Below, one piece after another: positions 1 through 6,627 of a stretch of DNA of 19,034 bases. This stretch comes from Clostridiaceae bacterium (GTDB lineage Bacteria; Bacillota; Clostridia; Oscillospirales; Butyricicoccaceae): NCBI GenBank assembly GCA_018383195.1, contig JAGZOP010000041.1, positions 1 to 19,034 of the forward strand, given 5' to 3'. A program made the position numbers and the translations under genes. Below the pieces are notes generated by a model. The model ran no database searches. It worked only from the letters and a program-made list of their open reading frames with translations, and was not told the origin of the DNA. Position 1 is the stretch's first letter; every line of letters starts with the position of its first letter.

Positions 1-161
1 TATTTCTCCAAATATCCGCACTTTTCCGCGCGCTCTATTTCCCGATTTCCACGCCTTTGCTGCCCAACATAATAGCCGCAAAATTTCCAGCTGTCAAGGG
101 GCAGTTTTACGGTATTTTATGATATGATGTTCATAACCCAAAGAAAAGGAGCTTGATAAAA

Positions 162-1187
162 ATGAAAACACTGAAGTATTTTGAAGAAAATGGTTGCTTG
201 CATGTGCAGTTTGCCGAACCTGACAAATTTCCGGATGAGGGTGATATGCTGCTGACGGACTTCATGCAGCAGTGGCTGGAAATGATGAAAAGTCAGGTGC
301 GAACCAATACATTGGATGGATATTGGTATATGTTCCGCAAACATATCGAACCCTATTATGGAAGGCGTCAGATCACATTGCGCGGAGCAAAACCCACACA
401 TTTCCAGGAGTTTGTAAACTTAAAATATGAGGAGGGATATTCCCCAACCTCGATTGTGAAATTTCATTCCATTGTCCATAAGTGTTTGCGATATGCAGTG
501 ACATTGCAGCTGATTGAATACAATCCTTCCGATCATGTGCAGCTGCCGCGGCAGACCAAATATATTGGGAAAGTCTATGACAAAAATCAGCTGAATCGGT
601 TTCTGCGCGAGGCGAGGACCTCTCCAGCAGAGCCGGCATTCGTTCTGGCGGCTGCCTATGGACTGCGCCGCAGCGAAGTGGCGGGTCTGCGATGGAGTGC
701 AGTAGATTTTAAAGCGCGCACGCTTACCATCAATCACACGGCGATTTCCAATCGGGGACGGGTAGAATATAGCGATCAGGTGAAAACAAAATCAAGTTAC
801 CGCACTTTGCCTATGACACCCAGTATGCGCAAATATTTAAGCGAACTGCGGCAGCATCAGCGCGAAATGAAACGGCTTTACGGCAAGGAGTATTATGTCA
901 GCGAATATGTATGCTGCCGTGATAACGGCATGCCGCTGCGTCCGGATTATATCAGTCAGGAGTTTTCAAAAGTTTGCCGCCGTGCCGGTCTGCCGCATAT
1001 CCGGCTGCATGATTTGCGTCATTCCGCTGCGACGCTTTTGCTCAAGGAAGGATTTTCCCTGCGTCAGATTCAGGAATGGCTCGGGCATGCGGATATTACT
1101 ACAACAGCAAATATCTATGCGCATGTGCCGTATAGCGATAAGGTCAATATGGCGCGTCGTATGGGCGGGCTGCTGGAGATCAATTAA
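162..1187 (+). CDS. Tyrosine recombinase (phage/ICE-type integrase)
   Basis: A 341-aa site-specific recombinase that cuts and rejoins DNA through a tyrosine-DNA covalent link. An N-terminal SAM-like core-binding domain (about 30-125) contains the typical TNTLDGYWYMFRKHIEPYYG segment. The catalytic domain (about 135-335) has the full residue set: R169 in GLRRSE, a lysine in the KTKSSYRTLPM hairpin (208-210), H283 and R286 in LHDLRHSAA, H309 in LGHAD and Y319 in TTTANIYAHV, so it appears intact and active. The ATG at 162 was chosen because AAGGAG (146-151) lies 10 nt upstream; an in-frame TTG at 153 is too close to it. No excisionase, relaxase or phage genes lie to its right, so it is either the right-hand edge of an element extending left of the window or a stranded integrase. 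A bidirectional terminator follows. Confidence 0.93.
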   Translation: MKTLKYFEENGCLHVQFAEPDKFPDEGDMLLTDFMQQWLEMMKSQVRTNTLDGYWYMFRKHIEPYYGRRQITLRGAKPTHFQEFVNLKYEEGYSPTSIVKFHSIVHKCLRYAVTLQLIEYNPSDHVQLPRQTKYIGKVYDKNQLNRFLREARTSPAEPAFVLAAAYGLRRSEVAGLRWSAVDFKARTLTINHTAISNRGRVEYSDQVKTKSSYRTLPMTPSMRKYLSELRQHQREMKRLYGKEYYVSEYVCCRDNGMPLRPDYISQEFSKVCRRAGLPHIRLHDLRHSAATLLLKEGFSLRQIQEWLGHADITTTANIYAHVPYSDKVNMARRMGGLLEIN

Positions 1188-1250
1188 AAAAAGCTTCAAA
1201 GAAATCAGAGGATGAAACCATGCAACGCATCTGTATTGCAGAAGAAAAAT

Positions 1251-1289
1251 AAAATCCCCCTGCGCAGAAATGCGTCCGGGGGATTTTTT
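1251..1289. terminator. Bidirectional rho-independent terminator
   Basis: AAAATCCCCC (1251-1260) pairs with GGGGGATTTTTT (1278-1289). A second small stem, GCGCA with TGCGT, lies inside the loop. The T-run on one side and A-run on the other suit both the integrase (+) and the converging thioesterase (-). Confidence 0.85.
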
Positions 1290-1293
1290 CATT

Positions 1294-1695
1294 TTACAGT
1301 AGTGCGCGCAGTACGGCATCAATTTCCGGGAATTCACGCTGCATGCGTAGGATTTTCCCATCCGAATTCAGAAAACAGTGCGAGGATTTTCCGCGGAATA
1401 CCAGTTTTTCGCCGCAGGTCATTTCATATCCGACAATCAGCTTGACACCGCTGTATTCGAGCACCGAAATCGAGATTTGAACCACATCATCAAATGTGGT
1501 TGTATTTTTGTAATCGCCCTCTATGCCGGTCACTGGGGAGCTGATGCCCATGCGCTCGAGTTTTGCATAGTTCAGACCAATTTCGTCAAGCCATGCAACA
1601 CGCGCCTCCTCCATCCATCGGATATAGTTCGAGTGATGGGTCACGCCCATTTTATCGGTTTCATAGTATTGCACCTTGTGCAGATATTCGCTCAT
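1294..1695 (-). CDS. Acyl-CoA thioesterase, YbgC/4-hydroxybenzoyl-CoA thioesterase family
   Basis: A 133-aa single hotdog-fold protein, the usual length for the family. These enzymes hydrolyse acyl-CoA thioesters in the cytosol. The signature lies at residues 10-32: YYETDKMGVTHHSNYIRW followed by MEEAR, with D14 at the position of the catalytic Asp of 4-hydroxybenzoyl-CoA thioesterase and the adjacent G-x-x-x-H-x-x-Y pattern. The segment VVQISISVLEYSGVKLIVGYEM is the central hotdog strand pair. The start ATG at 1695 is preceded by AAAGGAG with good spacing. It is transcribed alone from a promoter at 1730-1758 and shares a terminator with the integrase. The substrate cannot be read from sequence; general housekeeping acyl-CoA hydrolysis is the safest inference. 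Confidence 0.88.
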   Translation of the reverse strand: MSEYLHKVQYYETDKMGVTHHSNYIRWMEEARVAWLDEIGLNYAKLERMGISSPVTGIEGDYKNTTTFDDVVQISISVLEYSGVKLIVGYEMTCGEKLVFRGKSSHCFLNSDGKILRMQREFPEIDAVLRALL

Positions 1696-1729
1696 ATTGT
1701 GCTCCTTTTGTCAGGAAAAAGATACTTTT

Positions 1730-1758
1730 ATCATAGCAGAGTCCCCAAAGAAATGCAA
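1730..1758 (-). promoter_or_regulatory. Promoter of the thioesterase gene
   Basis: On the minus strand, TTGCAT, a 17-nt spacer and TATGAT (complement at 1753-1758 and 1730-1735) lie just upstream of the thioesterase ribosome binding site. Confidence 0.6.
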
Positions 1759-1780
1759 GGAATTCTGGATGCTTTGCCAC

Positions 1781-1809
1781 TTGTCCCCTCGGGCGTGGGG
1801 GACTACAAT
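1781..1809 (+). promoter_or_regulatory. Promoter of the signal-peptide membrane protein gene, with internal inverted repeat
   Basis: TTGTCC (1781-1786), a 17-nt spacer and TACAAT (1804-1809) precede the gene at 1841. The spacer holds an inverted repeat: GTCCCC (1783-1788) against GGGGAC (1798-1803). It could be an operator or coincidence. Confidence 0.55.
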
Positions 1810-1840
1810 GAAATCATCAAACAATCAGGAGGTGCTTACC

Positions 1841-2734
1841 ATGAAAGTTCTGACTTCCCGTTCGCGGGGTACGCTGCGGCTGCTGACGGTTTTCCTGCTG
1901 CTTGTGTGCATCCTGCCCGGAACCGCATCTGCCGATATCGGACCCAAACCTTCGGTGCAGATTGCATTCACCAGCGCGGAAAATCAGACCTATTATGGCA
2001 CACTTTTGTCCGCGCGCCGCTCGACCGGTCCCGCCTCTGCGCACGATGTCCCTGCGATTCCGGAAAACTATCCGGATCATAAACCGGCGGACGAGTTTGA
2101 AATCTGGAAAGCATTTATGGAGTATGAAGATCCGGATGGATATTATTTTTTGGAAGAGTGGTGGAACTGCTCGGAAACCAACACATTGCGCTGGGGATAT
2201 TATCCGCCGTCACCATTTAAGGTATTGCTATATTTCCCGGAAACCGAAACCTTCCGTGTCAGTCCCACCTGTGAAAAATATGCCTTTGACAGTTACTTTA
2301 CTATCGACATTTCCGCGTCCGGGGACACCCTCACCGCACAGCGGAGTTATCACTACACTTGGGAACTCGTTTCCCTTGGCGCACGCATTTTGAGCACGAT
2401 TGTTTTGGAACTTGCCCTTGCGTGGTGCTTCGGCTATCGGGAAAAGAGGCTGTTGCTCCTGCTTGCCGCTGTCAATCTTGTGACGCAGATTGCCCTGAAT
2501 GTATGGCTCAATGTGGTGAACTACTATTCGGGCGCGCTGCTCTTTACCATGCAGTTCGTGCTTTGGGAATTTGTAATCTTCATCGTGGAAGCCGTGATCT
2601 ATGCGCTGATGCTGCCTCGGCTCAGCAGTCAGCCGCAGTCCCGCGGCAAAGCGGTTGGATATGCGCTTCTCGCCAATCTCTTTTCGTTTGTCGCCGGACT
2701 TGGTCTGGCGCATCTGATTCCGGGAATCTTTTAA
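1841..2734 (+). CDS. Hypothetical secreted/multipass membrane protein with signal peptide
   Basis: A 297-aa protein of unknown function. The N-terminus is a clear signal peptide: basic residues (RSRG, 7-10; R13), a hydrophobic core LLTVFLLLVCIL (14-25) and a likely signal peptidase site after ASA (29-31). An extracytoplasmic domain of about 140 residues, rich in Tyr, Trp and Pro, follows. The C-terminal half has about four membrane segments: roughly 180-198, 203-226, 231-257 and 271-295. The pattern LELALAWCFGYREKRLL-x-VNLVTQIALN-x-LWEFVIFIVEAVIY looks like an uncharacterised membrane family I associate with gut Clostridia, but no function is known to me. The ATG at 1841 has AGGAGG (1827-1832) eight nt upstream; longer readings from 1676 run into the divergent gene. 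It is monocistronic and precedes the acetyltransferase promoter. Confidence 0.8.
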   Translation: MKVLTSRSRGTLRLLTVFLLLVCILPGTASADIGPKPSVQIAFTSAENQTYYGTLLSARRSTGPASAHDVPAIPENYPDHKPADEFEIWKAFMEYEDPDGYYFLEEWWNCSETNTLRWGYYPPSPFKVLLYFPETETFRVSPTCEKYAFDSYFTIDISASGDTLTAQRSYHYTWELVSLGARILSTIVLELALAWCFGYREKRLLLLLAAVNLVTQIALNVWLNVVNYYSGALLFTMQFVLWEFVIFIVEAVIYALMLPRLSSQPQSRGKAVGYALLANLFSFVAGLGLAHLIPGIF

Positions 2735-2750
2735 CAGACTTCTCCTGCAC

Positions 2751-2779
2751 TTGACACGGCGAAAAAAGTATATTATAAC
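2751..2779 (+). promoter_or_regulatory. Promoter of the GNAT gene
   Basis: A consensus TTGACA (2751-2756), a 17-nt spacer and TATAAC (2774-2779) lie upstream of the acetyltransferase, leaving a leader of about 90 nt before the ATG. Confidence 0.7.
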
Positions 2780-2877
2780 CGTACTATCGGTTTCTGCATC
2801 GCCGAATAGGGAAAACCGACAGCGTTCCGGCAGAAGCTGTGTGCAGGGGTTGTTATTTTCACGGAAAGGATCGGAGT

Positions 2878-3306
2878 ATGGAAGTCAAGGTTTTTGAGCA
2901 GTTGCCGGAAGAGGCAAAAGGAATCCGCATGAAAGTGTTTGTAGAGGAGCAGGGATTCCAAGATGAATTCGATCATACGGATGATATTTCTACCCATATT
3001 GTCCTGTTTGAGGCGTCCGAGCCAATTGCGGTTTGCCGGTTTTATTATTCTGCCGAACGGCAGTGCTATGTCATTGGACGGATTGCTGTCTTAAAGGAGT
3101 TTCGCGGCAGAAATCTGGGAACCGCGCTGCTCCGTGCGGCGGAACAGGAAATCATGCGGATGCATGGAAAAACTGCCGAATTATCCGCGCAGGTTCGGGC
3201 ATCGGTCTTTTATGAGAAGAACGGATACGTTTCCTTGGGGGAGACCTATATGGATGAAGGATGTCCGCATGTATGGATGAAGAAAAAACTGCAACCGGAT
3301 ACATAA
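2878..3306 (+). CDS. GNAT family N-acetyltransferase
   Basis: A 142-aa Gcn5-related acetyltransferase that should transfer acetyl from acetyl-CoA to an amine. The N-terminal segment RMKVFVEEQGFQDEFDHTDD (17-36) is the hallmark of the YjcF/ElaA-like branch. Motif A, IGRIAVLKEFRGRNLGTALL (67-86), supplies the pyrophosphate-binding loop RGRNLGT. Motif B ends with SVFYEKNGYVSLGETYMDEGCPHVWM, where the Tyr of VFYEKNGY is the usual general-acid position. The ATG at 2878 is preceded by GGAAAGGATCGGAG; an earlier in-frame start at 2839 lacks a suitable ribosome binding site. The acceptor is unknown. The gene has its own promoter and ends at a hairpin shared with the converging trpB2. Confidence 0.88.
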   Translation: MEVKVFEQLPEEAKGIRMKVFVEEQGFQDEFDHTDDISTHIVLFEASEPIAVCRFYYSAERQCYVIGRIAVLKEFRGRNLGTALLRAAEQEIMRMHGKTAELSAQVRASVFYEKNGYVSLGETYMDEGCPHVWMKKKLQPDT

Positions 3307-3308
3307 AC

Positions 3309-3340
3309 AACTCCTCTGGATTAAGGAATCCGGAGGAGTT
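3309..3340. terminator. Convergent hairpin, probable terminator
   Basis: A 14-bp stem with one G-U pair joins AACTCCTCTGGATT (3309-3322) to AATCCGGAGGAGTT (3327-3340), loop AAGG. It sits exactly between the convergent GNAT and trpB2 stops. The T-run is poor on both sides, so termination is inferred from position and stem strength. Confidence 0.6.
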
Positions 3341-3362
3341 GCTGCTTTCAACTAGGGTTTCA

Positions 3363-4742
3363 TTATTCCTGAATGCCGGGAATCTTGGGAAGCAATGCAA
3401 ATGCAGCTTCCAGTTCCTCGTCGGTCGGGATATAGTTCTGCATGGTGCCCTCGCGGTGCGCGGTGTAGCCTGCCATATCGAAATAGCCGGTGCCGGTCAG
3501 ACCGAACAGGATGGTTTTGGCTTCGCCCGCCTCGCGGCACTTGATCGCCTCGTCGATTGCGGCGCGGATGGCATGTGCGGACTCGGGCGCGGGCAGAATG
3601 GTTTCCTTCTGCGCGAAATAAACCGCTGCATCGAATACATCGGTCTGCGAAACCGAGGTGGCTTCCATATAGCCGTCGTGGTACAGCTTGGAAAGAATCG
3701 GGCTCATGCCATGATAGCGCAGACCGCCCGCATGGCTGGTCGCTGGCATAAAGCCGGCGCCGAGGGTGTACATGCGCGCCATGGGCGTCACATGGCCGGT
3801 ATCGCAGTAGTCATATGCATAGCGGCCGCGGGTCAGCGACGGGCACGATTTCGGCTCAACCGCAAGAATGCGCGGATTTGCCTTACCGGTCAATTTGTCC
3901 TGCATAAACGGTGCAATCAAGCCGCCAAGGTTGGAACCGCCGCCTGCGCAGCCGATGACGATATCCGGATACTCGTCCAAGATTTCCATCGCGGTCTTGC
4001 TTTCCAGACCGATGATGGACTGATGCAGCACCACCTGATTGAGCACTGAGCCGAGCACATAGCGGCAGCCCTTGGTGGAAAGCGCGCGCTCGACCGCCTC
4101 GGAAATTGCGCAACCGAGCGAGCCGCCGGTGCCCGGATGCTCTGCAAGGATTTTTCTGCCAACTTCGGTGGTCATAGACGGGGAGGGGGTCACATTTGCA
4201 TCGAATACCTGCATGATTGCTTTACGGAAAGGCTTTTGTTCATAAGAAGATTTAACCTGAAAAACTTCCAAATCCAACCCGAAGTAGGTGCATGCCTCAG
4301 CAAGCGCCGTGCCCCACTGACCGGCGCCGGTTTCGGTGGTCAGCGAAGTCAGCCCCTGCTCTTTGGCGTAATATGCCTGCGCGATGGCGGAATTGAGCTT
4401 GTGCGAGCCGGAAGTGTTGTTGCCTTCAAATTTGTAATAGATTCTTGCCGGGGTATCGAGCGCCTTTTCGAGGTTGTATGCGCGAATCAGCGGGGACGGA
4501 CGATAAATCATGTACTCCTCGAGAATCGGCTCCGGAATATCAATATAACGGGTTTCGCCGTCCATCTCCTGATGTGCGAGCTTTTCACAGAAAATGGGGT
4601 ACAGGTCCTGTTCGGTGACCGGCTTGCCGGTCGCGGGATTCAGCATCGGATCGGGCTGTTCGGGCATATCAGCGCGCATATTGTACCACTGCTTGGGCAT
4701 CTGCTCTTCGGTTAAATACAGTCTGTGTGGAATCTTTGCCAT
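3363..4742 (-). CDS. trpB2: TrpB2-type tryptophan synthase beta subunit-like PLP enzyme
   Basis: A 459-aa fold-type II PLP enzyme that condenses indole with serine to give tryptophan. It belongs to the TrpB2 branch rather than TrpB1: it is longer (TrpB1 is about 400 aa) and has the TrpB2-type N-terminus with YNMRADMPEQPDPMLNPATG. The PLP lysine is K115 in GSHKLNSA; ETGAGQWG (137-144) is the substrate-carboxylate/COMM region and GCAGGGSN (264-271) is the phosphate-binding loop. The start was set at 4742 because AAGGA then lies 11 nt upstream; the in-frame ATG at 4754 overlaps that Shine-Dalgarno sequence. No trpA or other trp genes adjoin. The leader is a tryptophan-type T-box, so expression should rise when tRNA-Trp is uncharged, which suggests salvage of free indole. 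Confidence 0.93.
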   Translation of the reverse strand: MAKIPHRLYLTEEQMPKQWYNMRADMPEQPDPMLNPATGKPVTEQDLYPIFCEKLAHQEMDGETRYIDIPEPILEEYMIYRPSPLIRAYNLEKALDTPARIYYKFEGNNTSGSHKLNSAIAQAYYAKEQGLTSLTTETGAGQWGTALAEACTYFGLDLEVFQVKSSYEQKPFRKAIMQVFDANVTPSPSMTTEVGRKILAEHPGTGGSLGCAISEAVERALSTKGCRYVLGSVLNQVVLHQSIIGLESKTAMEILDEYPDIVIGCAGGGSNLGGLIAPFMQDKLTGKANPRILAVEPKSCPSLTRGRYAYDYCDTGHVTPMARMYTLGAGFMPATSHAGGLRYHGMSPILSKLYHDGYMEATSVSQTDVFDAAVYFAQKETILPAPESAHAIRAAIDEAIKCREAGEAKTILFGLTGTGYFDMAGYTAHREGTMQNYIPTDEELEAAFALLPKIPGIQE

Positions 4743-4810
4743 GAAAAATCGCATCCTTTCATCAATCGTAGTACATGCCGTTTGGAATCAGAGCGTTCTG
4801 TCTGCGGAGG

Positions 4811-5092
4811 AATAAAAAAAGCTTCTGCCCCATGTTCTGGGACAGAAGCGATAAAAATCTTCTGCGGTACCACCCGGATTGGCGTATAAAACGCCCGCTT
4901 TGACCGCGTACAAACGATATACGCGCCCCTCTGGTAACGGGTGGGGAACCCGGCTCGGATACTCGGGAGAACCCTTTCGCCTTGCCCTCGGAAGTCCATT
5001 CACACCGGTCTGCGCCCGCCGCAATCCCACCATCTGCGGCTCTCTTTGTGGCCAGTTTCCGGGCTACTCGTCTTCGTCAACGGTTTGTCTAT
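4811..5092 (-). promoter_or_regulatory. T-box riboswitch leader, Trp (UGG) specifier
   Basis: Read on the minus strand, the leader shows the T-box landmarks in order: GACGAGTAG (specifier-loop 5' side), AGAGAG (AG bulge), GATGGTGGGATTGC (distal loop), then GTGTGAA-TGG-ACTTCCGAG with the specifier TGG (complement 4996-4998). Next come the T-box proper GGGTGGTACCGC (complement about 4865-4876) and a terminator at 4813-4850. UGG is the Trp codon and the downstream gene is trpB2, which agree. The UGGN base is U; bacterial tRNA-Trp normally has discriminator G73, so pairing would be a U-G wobble. The 5' end is inferred from the promoter. Confidence 0.92.
4813..4850 (-). terminator. T-box conditional terminator
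   Basis: On the minus strand, CGCTTCTGTCCC pairs with GGGGCAGAAGC around a short loop, followed by TTTTTTTATT. It directly follows the T-box antiterminator sequence, as expected for transcription attenuation. Confidence 0.9.
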
Positions 5093-5098
5093 GGTGTC

Positions 5099-5127
5099 AT
5101 TATATGCGCCCTGCGGCGCTTTGTCAA
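5099..5127 (-). promoter_or_regulatory. Consensus promoter of the T-box/trpB2 unit
   Basis: A perfect TTGACA (complement 5122-5127), a 17-nt spacer and a perfect TATAAT (complement 5099-5104). Such a strong promoter fits a gene controlled by downstream attenuation. Confidence 0.88.
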
Positions 5128-5141
5128 GCAAAAGTGAGAAA

Positions 5142-5372
5142 TTATTTTCCGTCAGCTTTTGCAATGATTGCTGCAATCAGATTCACGAACAGCAATCCGA
5201 TTCCACCATAAAAAAGAGGAGGGAAGAACTCATAGAAGTCAGACGGAGAACCATAACCACTGGCAACTGCGATTCCGACGCCAATTTGATCAATACCATA
5301 CGCCAAGAGGAGCATGGAAAGGAAGAATGTGCAGAATCCGCATAAGATCAAAAAGAAGGTAGAAAATTTCAT
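5142..5372 (-). CDS. Small two-helix membrane protein, unknown
   Basis: A 76-aa hypothetical protein. Two hydrophobic segments are visible, about residues 4-25 (FSTFFLILCGFCTFFLSMLLLA) and 53-70 (LFYGGIGLLFVNLIAAII), joined by a loop containing SGYGSPSDFYEFFPP. The short C-terminal tail AKADGK is basic. The ATG at 5372 follows GAGGTGATTAT, a good ribosome binding site, and coding runs to 5142, just before the trpB2 promoter. It resembles short clostridial membrane proteins in general, but I do not recognise a family. It is divergent from the XRE regulator at 5572, so the AT-rich 200-bp region between them probably serves both. Confidence 0.65.
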   Translation of the reverse strand: MKFSTFFLILCGFCTFFLSMLLLAYGIDQIGVGIAVASGYGSPSDFYEFFPPLFYGGIGLLFVNLIAAIIAKADGK

Positions 5373-5509
5373 ATAATCACCTCATAAGGATTTTTTCATA
5401 ACCAGAGAGATATTTCACTGACCTTCTAATATGAATATAGCATATCTAAAAAATATGAGATACAGGAATCATAACCAAATTTAGAACAAAATTTTTATGC
5501 GAAATGACT

Positions 5510-5537
5510 TTGATTTATTGTAACGTTGTGTTACAAT
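5510..5537 (+). promoter_or_regulatory. Promoter with palindromic operator of the XRE regulator
   Basis: TTGATT (5510-5515), a 16-nt spacer and TACAAT (5532-5537). A perfect inverted repeat, ATTGTAAC (5517-5524) and GTTACAAT (5530-5537) separated by GTTGT, covers the spacer and the -10. This is where an autorepressor would bind. Confidence 0.65.
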
Positions 5538-5571
5538 AATACGGGAATCAATCTGGATTTGAGGTGAATTT

Positions 5572-5910
5572 ATGGCGATTTCGTTACGGCTCAAAGAGCT
5601 GCGTCAGCGAGCGGGCGCGACCCAAACCGAACTTGCGCGGCTGCTCGGTGTCAGCCGCGAAGCCTATTCCATGTATGAAGCAGGCAAGCGTCAGCCGGGT
5701 TTGACCGTACTCGATACGGTTGCATCCTATTACCGCGTGACCGTTGATTATCTGGTTGGACGTACCGACTGTCCGGACGCAGAGCCGCTCACCGCGGAAG
5801 AACGAATGCTGGTGCAGGCATATCGCGCCCTGGATGCGCGCGGCAGAAAAACAGTATATGGCGCCGCAGAACTGCAAACGCTTTTGTTAACAAAACAGCT
5901 CTCTGAATGA
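5572..5910 (+). CDS. XRE-family helix-turn-helix transcriptional regulator
   Basis: A 112-aa regulator. Residues 5-60 form a Cro/C1-type HTH: LRLKELRQRAGATQTELARL is followed by the recognition helix SREAYSMYEAGKRQP and then LTVLDTVASYYRVTVDYLVG. The C-terminal tail of about 45 residues (EERMLVQAYRALDARGRKTV) is the short dimerisation helix common in this group. The ATG at 5572 has GAGGTG (5561-5566) upstream. A 21-bp inverted repeat over its promoter suggests negative autoregulation, and the divergent membrane protein at 5142-5372 may be a second target. There are no phage or toxin genes beside it, so its role is unknown. The stop codon lies within the terminator stem. Confidence 0.88.
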   Translation: MAISLRLKELRQRAGATQTELARLLGVSREAYSMYEAGKRQPGLTVLDTVASYYRVTVDYLVGRTDCPDAEPLTAEERMLVQAYRALDARGRKTVYGAAELQTLLLTKQLSE

Positions 5911-5932
5911 ATTTCATTCCGGGAGCTGTTTT
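5892..5932 (+). terminator. Terminator-like long hairpin overlapping the XRE stop codon
   Basis: AAAACAGCTCTC (5892-5903) pairs with GGGAGCTGTTTT (5921-5932); an inner hairpin GAATGA (5905-5910)/TCATTC (5914-5919) completes a nearly continuous stem. The stop codon is inside it, and the T-run ends the 3' arm. Confidence 0.7.
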
Positions 5933-6031
5933 GCTGTGCTGGTATATTTTCTGCTGCTTTGGAAATACTGAATGCATCCGCCGGAATCCGGCGTTTATCG
6001 GATATGAATTCCTGTGAAAGGAGGAAAGCAT

Positions 6032-6472
6032 ATGAATCTCAATAAGACGGAATATCAGCATATGCTGCAAAAGGAATCTCCGAATTCACCGCTTGGCAGA
6101 GATATGATATGGGCAGGCGTTGTCGGCGGTCTGATTTGCGTGATTGGGGAAGCTGTTTCAACTTTTTATCAAAATCGCGGTCTGGATACGGAAAGCACCG
6201 CTGCTGCAACCGCAATTACAATGGTGTTCCTTGGCGCATTGCTGACCGGTCTGCATCTGTATGATAAACTGGCAAAACACGCCGGCGCAGGCACCATCGT
6301 TCCGATTACCGGCTTTGCCAATGCCATTGTATCGCCCGCAATGGAGTTTAAAAGCGAAGGATTGATTTTAGGGATGGCGGCGAAGCTGTTCACTATTGCG
6401 GGTCCGGTATTGGTATATGGCATCTCGGCGAGCACAATTTATGGGCTTGTTTTGTATTTTATTGGACAATAA
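6032..6472 (+). CDS. spoVAC: Stage V sporulation protein AC-type (SpoVA family) membrane protein
   Basis: A 146-aa inner-spore-membrane protein. SpoVA proteins form the channel that moves Ca-dipicolinate during sporulation and germination. Recognisable segments: GVVGGLICVIGEAVSTFYQNRG (29-50), the second helix with TMVFLGALLTGLHLYDKLAKHAGAG (63-87), the signature PITGFANAIVSPAMEFKSEG (91-110), and the last helices LGMAAKLFTIAGPVLVYG (113-130) and IYGLVLYFIG. AC and AE are paralogues; the length and N-terminal extension favour AC. The start at 6032 has a strong AAAGGAGG seven nt upstream. Normally spoVAC is followed by spoVAD and spoVAE, but neither is present here; the next gene is an unrelated anchored protein. 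It could be a relocated or accessory copy. Confidence 0.85.
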   Translation: MNLNKTEYQHMLQKESPNSPLGRDMIWAGVVGGLICVIGEAVSTFYQNRGLDTESTAAATAITMVFLGALLTGLHLYDKLAKHAGAGTIVPITGFANAIVSPAMEFKSEGLILGMAAKLFTIAGPVLVYGISASTIYGLVLYFIGQ

Positions 6473-6525
6473 AATGTGATAAGGATAGTATCCGCGCCAA
6501 GAGATTTGGAATTTTCGATTCGGTT

Positions 6526-6576
6526 ACGCAGAATGCCCCCTGATGCAGAATTTCCCCTGCATTAGGGGGTATGCGT
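6526..6576. repeat. Strong hairpin between spoVAC and the next gene
   Basis: A 13-bp stem with one G-U pair joins CCCCCTGATGCAG (6536-6548) to CTGCATTAGGGGG (6557-6569); outer arms ACGCA (6526-6530) and TGCGT (6572-6576) add 5 bp after a bulge. No T-run follows, so it is not a standard rho-independent terminator. It lies just upstream of the -10 of the next gene. Confidence 0.6.
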
Positions 6577-6589
6577 GATCATAAGAATG

Positions 6590-6597
6590 TGATATAC
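6590..6597 (+). promoter_or_regulatory. Putative extended -10 promoter
   Basis: TGATATACT contains an extended -10 (TG-n-TATACT) about 30 nt before the ATG at 6628. No convincing -35 is seen; the hairpin at 6526-6576 occupies that position. Confidence 0.4.
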
Positions 6598-6627
6598 TGG
6601 GAAAAAGAGGTGTCGGGAGGGAAACGT

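Noticed and set aside
1..160. Possible attachment site or promoter at the left edge
   Set aside because: No repeat matching the tRNA-Arg 3' end and no good -35; a TATGAT at 123-128 is insufficient by itself.
1220..1252. A 10-codon frame MQRICIAEEK after the integrase
   Set aside because: It has an AGAGGA in front but runs into the terminator stem and is too short to support as a gene.
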